Shown here in pieces: positions 8,699 through 18,000 of a stretch of 64,000 bases of DNA. Source of the DNA: an uncultured Geobacter sp. GTDB taxonomy: Bacteria; Desulfobacterota; Desulfuromonadia; Geobacterales; DSM-12255. Numbering within the stretch: position 1 is the stretch's first letter; each line of letters starts with the position of its first letter. The notes below the pieces were generated by a model. That model had not been told where the DNA came from and made no database searches. It saw nothing but the letters and a program-made list of their open reading frames with translations. The translations under genes were made by a program, and so were the position numbers. The stretch is taken from contig CALMBF010000134.1 of assembly GCA_937860145.1 (NCBI GenBank), forward strand, positions 1 to 64,000, in the 5' to 3' direction.

Positions 8699-9034
8699 GT
8701 GGCCCGATCCTTCATCCCGCGCGGGCGGCGGCCGCTGCCGGCCAAGAGCCAGACCGAAACCGACGACTTGGTGCGACGCATGAAGGCGGAGCAGCAGGAG
8801 GCCGCCAGCTATCGCGAGCGTTCGCTCAAACTGCATGGCTGGATCTGCGCCAAGTGCGCCCGCGAGTTCGATCTCGATACCCTGCACCTGCTCACCGTGC
8901 ACCACAAGGACGGCAATCACCACAACAACCCGTCCGACGGCAGCAACTGGGAGAACCTCTGTGTCTACTGCCATGAGGATGAGCACAGTCGGTCATTATT
9001 GGGAGATTATTTGAGCGGGAAGAGTGAAAGATAA
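8699..9034 (+). CDS. HNH nuclease family protein, YajD type
   Basis: A 111-residue protein with a complete HNH motif: two zinc-knuckle cysteines (CAKC, residues about 49-52), VHHKDGNHHNNPSDGSNWENL and the second knuckle CVYCHEDEH. This matches E. coli YajD, a putative HNH nuclease of unknown role. I chose the GTG at 8699 because GGAGG lies exactly 7 nt upstream; the TTG two codons earlier lacks proper spacing. It lies 80 bp upstream of ppnP. Confidence 0.88.
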   Translation: MARSFIPRGRRPLPAKSQTETDDLVRRMKAEQQEAASYRERSLKLHGWICAKCAREFDLDTLHLLTVHHKDGNHHNNPSDGSNWENLCVYCHEDEHSRSLLGDYLSGKSER

Positions 9035-9074
9035 ACGGCGCGAGGTGGGGGCGCGAGGTAGACCCGACCTCAAT

Positions 9075-9098
9075 CTGAACCTGAACCTGAACCTGATA
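9075..9098 (+). repeat. short hexanucleotide tandem repeat
   Basis: Three perfect copies and a partial fourth of CTGAAC, just upstream of the ppnP ribosome binding site. Such tracts can change length by slippage; no effect is known here. Confidence 0.8.
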
Positions 9099-9114
9099 AG
9101 CTAGGAGCCAACCC

Positions 9115-9444
9115 ATGGACTATCGTTCCCCGGAGAATTTCTCCAACGTCACTGTGACCTGCAAAGCCAACGTCTACTTCGACGGCAAGGTGGTGAGCCA
9201 TGCCATCACCTTTGCCGACGGCAGTCGCAAGACGCTGGGCCTGATCTATCCGGGAGGCTACAAGTTCAATACCGGTGTGGCCGAGCGCATGGAGATTGTT
9301 GCCGGGGCCTGCCGGGTGCGGATCGCCGGGGAGGGGGATTGGATCGGCTTTCCGGCCGGGACCTGGTTCGATGTGCCTGCCAACTCGTTTTTTGAAATCG
9401 AAGTTGGCGAAGGGCTTGCCGAGTACGTCTGTTCCTTCTTTTAG
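9115..9444 (+). CDS. ppnP: pyrimidine/purine nucleoside phosphorylase (PpnP)
   Basis: A 109-residue single-domain cupin (formerly DUF1255/YaiE). The E. coli enzyme phosphorolyses several nucleosides to base plus ribose-1-phosphate. Family features: NVYFDGKVVSHAI, LGLIYPGGYKFNTGVAERME, the GDWIGFPAGTWFDVPANS segment and the ending CSFF. It is about 15 residues longer at the N-terminus than the E. coli protein. TAGGAG lies 7 nt before the ATG. Confidence 0.92.
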   Translation: MDYRSPENFSNVTVTCKANVYFDGKVVSHAITFADGSRKTLGLIYPGGYKFNTGVAERMEIVAGACRVRIAGEGDWIGFPAGTWFDVPANSFFEIEVGEGLAEYVCSFF

Positions 9445-9740
9445 GCCCGGTTTTTTGTCTGCGGATGGATTTGATGCCCGATAGTGGTAGAATGTTCAGG
9501 GTCGGGAGCTGACTGGTCAGCTTTCGGTTTTTTGGGCGCCAATTTTGCATGTTAAAAGTGGTGAATAGTTGAAGTGTCTGTGGTGCCCATGGCAAACCGC
9601 CGAGGAGGCCGTCACGTTTCCTCTATTGCTTACGGGGGCTTGTCGTGTTTCTGGCGAGTTTATACGGGCTCTTCTGGCAAATGGTGGATGGTCTGCTATC
9701 CTTGCAATAATTACGTTGGTTCGGTGAAAAGGAGAAAGCC
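9445..9740. other. intergenic region, no gene seen
   Basis: About 300 bp between ppnP and the CRTAC1-like gene. I found no convincing ORF or terminator. The last part, from about 9650, probably carries the promoter of the downstream gene, but I could not identify clear -35/-10 or -24/-12 elements. Confidence 0.4.
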
Positions 9741-11195
9741 ATGAGTAAAAAGGCGGGACAGATTCTTGTCGGAGTTTTTGCGCTGGCTCTATTGGCCAGC
9801 CCGGCGCTGGCCCAGGAGTTCGTCGACGTTTCCGTGAAGGCGGGCGTTGCGGATGACGGTCTCGGCAAAGGGGCAGCTTTCGCCGATGTCAACGGCGACG
9901 GCCTGGTGGACCTTTATGTCTCCAACAAGGGTGGCGCCAACCGGCTGTACATCAACAAGGGGAACGCCAATTTCCAGGAGACCGCGGCGACTGCCGGCAA
10001 GGGCGTCGACTTCCCCGGCTTCACCATGGGGAGCGTCTTCGGCGACTTCGACAACGATGGCTGTCAGGATCTCTACCTGGCCAACGGCGGCCAGTACGAG
10101 ATCGAGGCCAATATCCTCTTCAAGGGGAATTGCGACGGCACCTTCACCGATGTCACCGCCAAGGCCGGCGTCGGGCTGAAGGCCTTCACTTACAGTGCCT
10201 CCTGGGTCGATTACAACAACGACGGCAAGCTCGATCTCTACTGCGCCAACTATGGGGTCGGCGCCAAGAATATCCTGTATCGCAACAACGGCGACGGCAC
10301 CTTCACGGATGTGACCGACGAAGCCGGGGTGGGCGACAAGAGCTGGAGTTGGATGGGCGTCTGGGCCGACGTCGACAACGACGGTGACCAGGATCTCTAC
10401 GTGGTCAACGGCCGTTACCCGGCCGGCGAGCCGAACAAGCTGTTCATCAATAACGGCGGGAAATTCAGCGAAGAGGCCAAGGCGCGCGGCGTCGACGATC
10501 CCAACTGGGGTCTCGGCGCGGTCTTCGGCGATATCGACAACGACGGCGACCTCGATCTGTTCGTCTCCAACTACATCGGTGGCAACAATCTGTATATCAA
10601 CGATGGCAAGGGGAGCTTTGCCAAGGCCAATGGCCGGATCAGCGGCATGCCCAAGGAAGGCTGGGGCAAGGGCCCGACCTTCGGCGACATCGACCATGAC
10701 GGCGACCTCGACCTTTACGAGGGCGACTGCAAGCTGGCCAACCAGCTGTACCTGAACGACGGCAAGGGGAACTTTGTCAACGTCGCCGCCAAACAGCCGC
10801 AGATTCAGTGCGCCACGGTGCGCACCAAGGCGACCGCGCTGGCCGATGTCGACAACGATGGTGATCTCGATCTCTATGTGGTCAACTGGGGTGCCGAGAA
10901 CAAGCTGTTCCTCAATAACCAGAACGACAAGAACTGGGTGAAGGTCAAGCTGACCGGCACCAAGTCGAACCGCGACGCTTATGGCGCGCGTGTCAAGTTA
11001 CTGGCCGATGGCAAGCTGGTCGGGATGCGCGAAGTGAAGTCGGCCACCGGCTTCTGCGCACAGGAGCCCGCCGTGGCCCATTTCGGTGCCCCAGCCGGCA
11101 AAAAATACTCGATCGAAGTGGTATTCCCGAGTGGGACGAAAGTGGTCCAGGCTGTCACGGCTGGTCAATTGGTGGAAGTCGTAGAACCCAAGTAG
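9741..11195 (+). CDS. exported FG-GAP/VCBS repeat protein, CRTAC1 family
   Basis: A 484-residue exported protein. A Sec signal peptide (about 1-24, ending SPALA) is followed by a beta-propeller of about seven FG-GAP repeats, each with a calcium-binding loop such as DVNGDGLVDLYV, DFDNDGCQDLYL, DYNNDGKLDLYC and DIDNDGDLDLFV. The last 90 residues (GTKSNRDAYGARVKLLADGK onward) fit the ASPIC/UnbV domain found at the end of CRTAC1 proteins. Probable surface or periplasmic adhesion/binding protein; ligand unknown. AAAGGAG precedes the ATG. It is directly upstream of a tiny ORF and the giant cytochromes. Confidence 0.9.
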   Translation: MSKKAGQILVGVFALALLASPALAQEFVDVSVKAGVADDGLGKGAAFADVNGDGLVDLYVSNKGGANRLYINKGNANFQETAATAGKGVDFPGFTMGSVFGDFDNDGCQDLYLANGGQYEIEANILFKGNCDGTFTDVTAKAGVGLKAFTYSASWVDYNNDGKLDLYCANYGVGAKNILYRNNGDGTFTDVTDEAGVGDKSWSWMGVWADVDNDGDQDLYVVNGRYPAGEPNKLFINNGGKFSEEAKARGVDDPNWGLGAVFGDIDNDGDLDLFVSNYIGGNNLYINDGKGSFAKANGRISGMPKEGWGKGPTFGDIDHDGDLDLYEGDCKLANQLYLNDGKGNFVNVAAKQPQIQCATVRTKATALADVDNDGDLDLYVVNWGAENKLFLNNQNDKNWVKVKLTGTKSNRDAYGARVKLLADGKLVGMREVKSATGFCAQEPAVAHFGAPAGKKYSIEVVFPSGTKVVQAVTAGQLVEVVEPK

Positions 11196-11227
11196 AAGAG
11201 AGGTTGATCCGGGGACGCTTCGGGAAC

Positions 11228-11283
11228 ACTTCCTTCGAGGAAGTTGCCCCACTCAAAGGGTCCCCCACACGAGAGGAGGAAGT
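11228..11283 (+). promoter_or_regulatory. hairpin able to pair alternatively with the ribosome binding site of the 17-codon ORF
   Basis: A perfect 7-bp stem ACTTCCT (11228-11234) / AGGAAGT (11238-11244) with a TCG loop. The same heptamer AGGAAGT recurs at 11277-11283 inside the ribosome binding site GAGGAGGAAGT of the next ORF. The left arm could therefore pair either with its neighbour, leaving the site open, or with the site, closing it. The sequence identity is direct; the switch is inference. Confidence 0.4.
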
Positions 11284-11284
11284 C

Positions 11285-11338
11285 ATGAAGTATGTAAAAC
11301 CCCGCGTTGTGGGGAGTGGCAGCGTCCACCCCTGCTAA
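11285..11338 (+). CDS. 17-residue peptide, candidate RiPP-like precursor or leader peptide
   Basis: ATG to TAA encodes MKYVKPRVVGSGSVHPC. Support for translation: a strong Shine-Dalgarno (GAGGAGG) at proper spacing, and position between the CRTAC1 gene stop (90 bp upstream) and a strong terminator (13 bp downstream). The start resembles YxxP leader motifs (YVKP) of lasso and radical-SAM-modified peptides, and it ends in Cys. No maturase, PqqD-like or transporter gene lies in this window, so the assignment is speculative. It could also be a leader or chance ORF. Confidence 0.45.
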   Translation: MKYVKPRVVGSGSVHPC

Positions 11339-11350
11339 GCACAGCAAAAG

Positions 11351-11385
11351 AAAAGGGCCGGCAATTCGCCGGCCCTTTTCTTTTT
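11351..11385 (+). terminator. Rho-independent terminator after the CRTAC1/peptide unit
   Basis: Perfect stem AAAAGGGCCGGC / GCCGGCCCTTTT with a short AATT-centred loop, followed by CTTTTT. Confidence 0.93.
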
Positions 11386-11456
11386 GCCTCTAGCCGAATC
11401 CGGGGTGGGATGAGAGGCTCAATGGGCTGACGGGAATGTTGCGGGATGGGTGGCGA

Positions 11457-11486
11457 GCGGGGCATGGTTTTCATGCCCCGCTTTTT
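11457..11486 (+). terminator. second terminator-like hairpin
   Basis: GCGGGGCATG / CATGCCCCGC stem with a TTT-rich loop, followed by TTTTTCTTT. It may back up the first terminator and insulates the first giant cytochrome gene from upstream transcription. Confidence 0.8.
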
Positions 11487-11508
11487 CTTTGCCCGCACAT
11501 TTCATTAA

Positions 11509-11614
11509 ATAAAAATATTTAAAATATTTTATTTGAGCAAAACACATAAACCTTAAATAATGTTAAATAAATATCATAATTAATGTATAACCATAAAAGT
11601 GGCATATCCCTTGT
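11509..11614 (+). promoter_or_regulatory. AT-rich region and sigma-54-like promoter of cytochrome 1
   Basis: TGGCATATCCCTTGT at 11600-11614 has the -24 GG and the correct 10-nt gap to the -12 G of sigma-54 promoters (consensus TGGCAC-N5-TTGC), but T replaces the -12 C. The 90 bp upstream are almost all A/T, with an inverted repeat at 11509-11532, as expected for a bent site or activator/IHF sites. The same element stands at the same distance before the two other cytochrome genes. Confidence 0.55.
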
Positions 11615-12012
11615 AATTGCTGTGTTTCGTGTGAAAAGGCTTGGTGAAGCAATGGCTGGATGATTTGCAACCATCAATGATTAAAATATAAAAAAACGAC
11701 AACATCGTAAAGGCTTATAAGTGTGTATGTTTTCTAATGAGGAAGGTGGTTTTTGGGGCAAGGGTGGCTGGTTGAACTCTGTCGATGGCGAGAAATGTGG
11801 GTTTTAGCTGGCATGATCGGCTAACACTCTGAAATAGTTTGATTTTTTTGTTTGCCCTGGGTTCCGGTGTTTTAGCTGGGCGGGGTTCTGATTTTTGGCG
11901 ATATGACGGGAAGGCTGGTCTGATGGACGCACAAATTTTGTCGGCGCAGGTGGCTGGGGTGGTGCAAGGGCAAGGTCAGGTGCGGTCCGCAGTTTCGATG
12001 AGGAGCTTCCTT
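11615..12012 (+). promoter_or_regulatory. long conserved 5' leader of cytochrome 1 with stem near the RBS
   Basis: About 400 nt with no supported gene. The part from about 11898 aligns with the leader of cytochrome 3 (GATATGACGGGAAGG; CTGATGGACGCACAAA). A stem pairs CTG 11920-11922 and GGACGCAC 11925-11932 with GTGCGGTCC 11980-11988 and CAG 11990-11992. AGGAG at 12001-12005 is the ribosome binding site. An in-frame extension of the cytochrome ORF to 11839 exists but would have no signal peptide at its start. Confidence 0.5.
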
Positions 12013-15000
12013 ATGAACAGGTTCCTGGGTCTGGTCGGTTTGGGTTTGCTGCTGCTGTTGTCGTTGCCGTCGTATGTGCCGGCGGCCACCACGTTGCACT
12101 ACTTCGATTGCAAGCAGTGTCACAAGTCGGGGATGAACATTGGGGCCATGGGTGCCAATAACACCTGCCTGCAGTGCCATGCTGATGGCGCGTCGTGGTC
12201 GGATAGCACGCCGGTGCCCGCTCCCTGGTACAACGGAACCCCGGAGCCGACCAAGCGTTTCGTCATCGCGGATACCAGTGACCTGTTCGGATCCGGCACG
12301 AATAACCCGCAAATGCCCCCCGCGACCGCCTACACCGGCTTTTCTCACGCCTGGGGCGTAACCGACACCAAGGCTTCAGCTGGCGCCCAGGCGCCAAACA
12401 AGACTCTGTATGCCGGCTTTTACAGCCGCTACAACGCCTCGACCGGCAAGGTCACCTGCTCACGCTGTCACAACCCCCATGGGGATGCCGTTGTTGACTT
12501 TGTCAACAACTCTACGGGACAAACGACCCCCGACCTTCTCAATAACATCACACGCGCGCCGGTGCCTGATGGTTTCCCCGATGGCGACGGAATCCCTGAC
12601 GTGAACCCTCTTGCCAATCCGCAGTTGCTGGTTCGTGACGCGACGCTGAACAATGCCCCGATGGCTGCGGACAAGATGTGCCGGGCCTGCCACGTCGATT
12701 TCGACAAGCCCAATTCCCTCCTTGTCAACACTCATCCGGTAATTCTTGACTACGCCGCCGCCCAGGCTGCCAGCCCCAATGATCTGCGGGCCCAGGCGGA
12801 GATCGACACCTTCACGACCGGCCATGCCTCCAAGGTGCAAATCGTTAGCGGCGGAGTGAGCTGTCTCTCCTGCCACGGCGTCCATTTCGTCGATTCCAAT
12901 AAGAACACGGCCGACGGTCAGCGGGCGGGTTTGCTGACCGGCCCTGGCGACTTGCTGCGCAGCGACGGTGCCCATCTCACCGGCGGAGCCCGCAACGGTG
13001 CGACCGGCACCGCCCAACTGCGTTCTAATCTCTGCCAGAGCTGTCACAAGTACGAACTGCATGGCCAGGGTACCGACAACCACATGGTCGGCTGCCTCGA
13101 GTGCCACAACGGCCACGACCCGGCCAGCACCACTGATTATATGCTGCGCAGCGGTGCCAGCAACGGCCCGGTGCCGACGCGCTTCAACCGCGTCAACAGC
13201 GGTGAGCAGAGCGTGACCTTTCCGACGACGTTCAATACCGGGAACACCCGCATGAGTTGGGCGGACGAAAACAAGGGCGGAGTTGCGGGCTTCTGCGAGA
13301 AGTGTCACGGTGACTGCAACAGTGACACCATGGTCGGCCTGGCTAACGAGCATGCGGCCGGAAACCAGAATCAATGCACCGCCTGCCACAAGCACAACGA
13401 CCCTGCCGATTCCTATTCCTTCAACCGAGACGCCACGGCGGCGACCTGTGGCCAGTGTCACGGCTTCCCGCCGTATCTCAATTCGCCTGGTGACCGTCCG
13501 CCCGACGACGGGGTCGATGGCGGCTATGCAGTCAACAACAAGGTTGCTGAAGGCGGTCCGTACGATTATGTATTAAGCACCACGTACGAAAAGGATGAAA
13601 GCAAGACCGGGCACAAGGTGCATGCCGGGCGTGACATCCCGGATAGCAGCGATGTTCCGCCGGGTCCCGGGCCTCTGGATACGAGTGTCAACGATTGGTA
13701 CTTTGTCGGAGCGGCCGGGATTGACAATTGCAGGGTCTGCCACGGTTTTGATGCCGGTGCGACGGCTGGTGGGCATCGCATCAACCCGACCACCCGGCCG
13801 GGCACCTTCCGCGATGTGGTCTTCTACGGAATCGCCACGACCGGTGGGCTGACCCCAGCGTACAACCCCAACTCTCCGTATACCTGCAGCAACGTCTATT
13901 GCCACACCAACGGTGCCCCCTACAATGGCGCCAGCCGCCCGAACCGCGTCTACACGCGGATCAATACCACGCCGGGTTGGATCGGCAATGGCGGCAGCTA
14001 TGCCAACGGCGGCTACGGCTCGATCTATGGCACGGGGTCCCGCTGCGCGGAGTGCCACGGGAACAACGTATCGACCATGACCGCCGGCACCGGGGCGCAA
14101 AAGTCCAACTCGGTTGCGCACCTGGCCCACCTGGGCGGCACAACCACCCTGAACATGGGCAAGACCTTCAGCTGCTCGGTCTGCCACGTCTACACGGCGT
14201 CCAGCGCGACGGCTCTTGCCATCAACTCCATGGACGGCCGGAACGGCCAAAGCGGCGGCACCGGGGGCAAGCACGTCAACGGCCTGATCGATGTCAACTT
14301 TGACAGTGCCTATATCGGGGGCGATCTGGCTTCGTCGACTTTCACGGAGGGGACCGGCGTATGCAGCACCTACTGCCACAACGTCACCGGTGCCGGCGGG
14401 GCGTTCACTGCCGACTGGGACGTGGCGACCGATATGCAGTGCGATTCCTGCCACGGCGGGAAAGCTTCCGATATCGCCGGCGACGGCGGCTACGGGGCGA
14501 TCAGCACCGGTTCGCACGCCCGTCACATTCTGACCACGGGCACCGGGCCGAAGCTGGCCTGTGCCGAGTGCCACGGCACCGGGTCCGACGCCGGCACCCA
14601 CGCCGGCCATTTCGACGGCACTGTCAACATGAAGGTGGCGACGAACACCGCGGCGTTTGGCAGCGACAGTGTCTCCATCTGCAAGGAGTGCCATGGCTAC
14701 GAAGTCGGCGAAGTCCTGCCGGTGTGGGGGAACTCTTCGACCACCGATTGCGCTACTTGCCATTCCGGCACCTACGGCGGTCTCGCCTTTAACGGCAAGA
14801 CGCCGCTGCGCTTCGGCAATGCCGTAACCACCGGGCACAACCGCCCGACGGCTTCCGGGGCTTATGGGCAGAGCGCCAACCCGGCAGCGAACCTAAACTG
14901 CTCGGGTTGCCATATCACCGACAACGCCGGCCACTGGGATGGCACCACCGGCGACGACATGATGCTGCTCAATGGCGGCAGCTTCCCGGCCAGTTACACG

Positions 15001-18000
15001 ACCAACGCCGACAAGAACAACTTCTGCGGCGCCTGCCACGGCGCGGCCGGAACGGCGACGGTGAAGAACATCAACACCCACCGCAGCAAGCTGTGCGTGG
15101 CCTGCCACAACGTCCATGGTGACTCTAATATCCAGATGATCTGGAGCAGTTCGGCCAGTCAGACGGCGAAGGACACGTCGGCCACAGGAAAATATGCGGC
15201 GAACGTCGATTTCACCAACGCAACTGATTTCAGCGTTGGCAATCTTGGTTCCTATGACGAGGATGAAGGTGCGGTAGGCGGCGGAGGCGAGATCAACAGT
15301 GATGACATCTGCGCGACCTGCCACACGGTTGCAGCCGGGACCACGCACAACGAGCGCAGTGGCAGCACGGCTCACAACGGCACCGGCACTCACTACCAGG
15401 GGGGCAATTGCTTCACCTGCCATGCCTCCCATGCCGATGCCACCGACGCCTTCCGCCTTGGCGCCGGCACGGCCTGCAACGACTGCCACGGCTTCCCGCC
15501 GGCGACCGGCGCTCACCGCAAGGGGACGGTGCTGACCGATCCGGAACTGCACTCGAGCACGGCGTCGAATTTGGCCGGCGAAGACCGCAGCGATTGCGCC
15601 TTCTGCCATACCGGCGCCGATCTCTACACTTACGATCTGGCGGCCGACCAGGCGGCCGGCGGGGCGCGGGCCAACCATGCCGTCAGCCAGGCCACCCGCC
15701 GCAGCGTGCTGGCCACGTCGGTTGGCTACAACAGCACCAACTTCAACTGCACCACGGCGTGCCATGCCTCGACCGCCGGCGACGGCGCCTGGAACGACGT
15801 CAACGGCCTGAACTGCAACGCCTGCCACTATGCGGCGGCTTCGCCGACCAGCGCCGGCAACGTCACCGCCGGCAACAGCGAAGCGGTCAGCGCCACGCAC
15901 AACAAGCACTTCGACAAGAACAACATGACCTGCGCCCAGTGCCATGACGTCAGCTACAGCCCGACGATCACGGCGATCCGCGGCGTACTGACCCACATCA
16001 TTGCCCCGGACTACAGCGGCGCCGGCAACGACGGCACCCTGGTGCAGGGACGTGCCAATGCCGTCCTCGACGAAGCGACGGTGACCCGCTCCGGGATGGT
16101 CTACAGCGGCGGCGCCGCCGATGCCGGCGGTCCCAACAACACCTGCACCGGCGGGATCACCACTGGTTGCCACGCCTCTGGCACCCCGGACTGGGATGTG
16201 ACCATTCCGGCGACCAGCGCCGGCTGCGTGATGTGCCATACCGAGACCAACACCGCGGCCTACAACCCGACCTCGGGTGTCCATGACAACAGCCCGTCCG
16301 GTCCGACGGTGACCGGTAACGCCCACGACGGTAATTTTGATAACGGCAGCGGTGGCAGCGCCGACTGCGTGACCTGCCACACTGCCTCACCGACAGCGGT
16401 GGTGGCCAACCACATCAACGGTACTCTGAATACCGGTTCGGCCATCACTGTAGCCGCTTCCGCTGGTTACACCGTGGCAACGGGCGACTGCGCCACCACC
16501 TGCCATAGCGCCGGCACCACCTGGCGCTACAAGTGGGCGACCAGCGCCTACAACACCAACAGCACCGAGTGCGCCAACTGCCACGGCGACTACACCAGTG
16601 GCTGGACCACCGGCGTGGCCCCGCACACGGAATTCCCGACCCGCGGCAACAAGCACAACAACGTCGGCAATCTGACCTATCCGTGTACCGATTGCCATGC
16701 CATCGGCTCGGCCGGCTACAAGTGGACCAGCAAGTGGGATCCGACCGGGACCAACAGCAATCACGGTGACGACAAAATCACCATGAACCAGACGGCGGTC
16801 AACACCTTCGCCATCGACACCGTGCCGAACCCGGATCGCGCCGGCTGCACCACCTCATCCTGTCACCAGAACGATTCGGCGCACAACTTCCGGATCACCA
16901 CGACGGCGTTCACGACTCAGACGGTGACCGGTCCCAACCCGGATGTTCTCTGTTCCGGTTGCCATGGTGGCTATGCCCCGGGCGGCACCAGCGTGCTCGG
17001 CTACTGGCCGGATGGCGCCAATGCTGTCGACAACGGGACCGAAGACAACTCCGGTGCCCATCTCAAGCACATGACCGTGCTGGCCCAGGTCAAGTACGGC
17101 GAAACCCTGACCCAGTTGCTGACCAACAACGGCAACGGCACCGGTGACGCCAAGCAGAAGTTCCTCTGCGCCTACTGCCACACCAATCCGGGCTCCGACG
17201 GCGACCACGGCGTACTGGCCAATGTGCCGGCCGAGGTGAACAGCATGTACGCGCAGTGGGACCTGACCCGCAGCACGGCTGACAACGGGGTCTGGTCGAG
17301 TGCCAACAAGACCTGCGCCACGGTCGACTGCCACTACAACAAGACCACCCCGACCACGCCGACCAGCTACACCTGGTACAGCGGCTCGACCAGCGCCTGC
17401 ATCATGTGCCACGTCGATGTGACCGCCGAGGCCAAGCACGTCGCCCACACCGGCGCCGCGGCGACCTTCGGCCGCACCATCGGCTGCGCCGACTGCCACC
17501 AGGCGGCGACCAACTGGGCGAGCAACACCGCGCCGGCCACCGGCCACCTCAATGGCAGCTACAGCATCGCCGGCAGCGTGACCTTCACTTACAGCGCCTT
17601 CTCCTGCGGTACCAACGATTGCCACGAGGACGGCAAGGGCGGCCCGCCCAAGACCAACCCCTATCCGTGGAACGGCGCGGCCCTGGGCAACTGCACCATC
17701 TGCCACGACGCGACGCCGACCACCGACGCGCACCCGGCGCACACCGCGGCCAAGGTCGCGACCTACGTGACCGGCTGTAGCGACTGCCACCCGGCCGCGA
17801 CCAACGCGGCGCACATCAACAACAGCGTCACCTACGCCAGCAAGCTCAGCGCGGCCCCGGGCAACGGCTCCTGCACCAACACCTGCCACCTCTCGCCGCA
17901 GGCCGGCGACTGGACCGGAGGTGCCGCGGCGATCACCTGCACCGACTGCCACAGCGGCAGCGGCGCCTCGGCCTACATCGGCGGCGACAAGACCTCGGTC

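Noticed and set aside
9650-9740. Sigma-54 promoter before the CRTAC1-like gene (CTGGCAAATGG, ATCCTTGCAAT)
   Set aside because: GG and GC elements are present but the gap is 12 nt or the wrong partner; no arrangement gives the required 10-nt spacing.
11839-12012. Upstream start of cytochrome 1 (58 extra residues); similar short extensions exist for cytochromes 2 and 3
   Set aside because: The extra residues would precede the signal peptide, and all three genes have a conserved AGGAG 7 nt before the ATG that opens the signal peptide.
11615-12012. GEMM-type (c-di-GMP or cGAMP) riboswitch in the cytochrome leaders
   Set aside because: GACGCACAAA and GGGGCAAAGGCAAGGTAGC recall GEMM motifs, and such riboswitches control Geobacter cytochromes, but the order of elements, the GNRA loop and its receptor do not fit in any of the three leaders. 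A covariance-model search would settle it.
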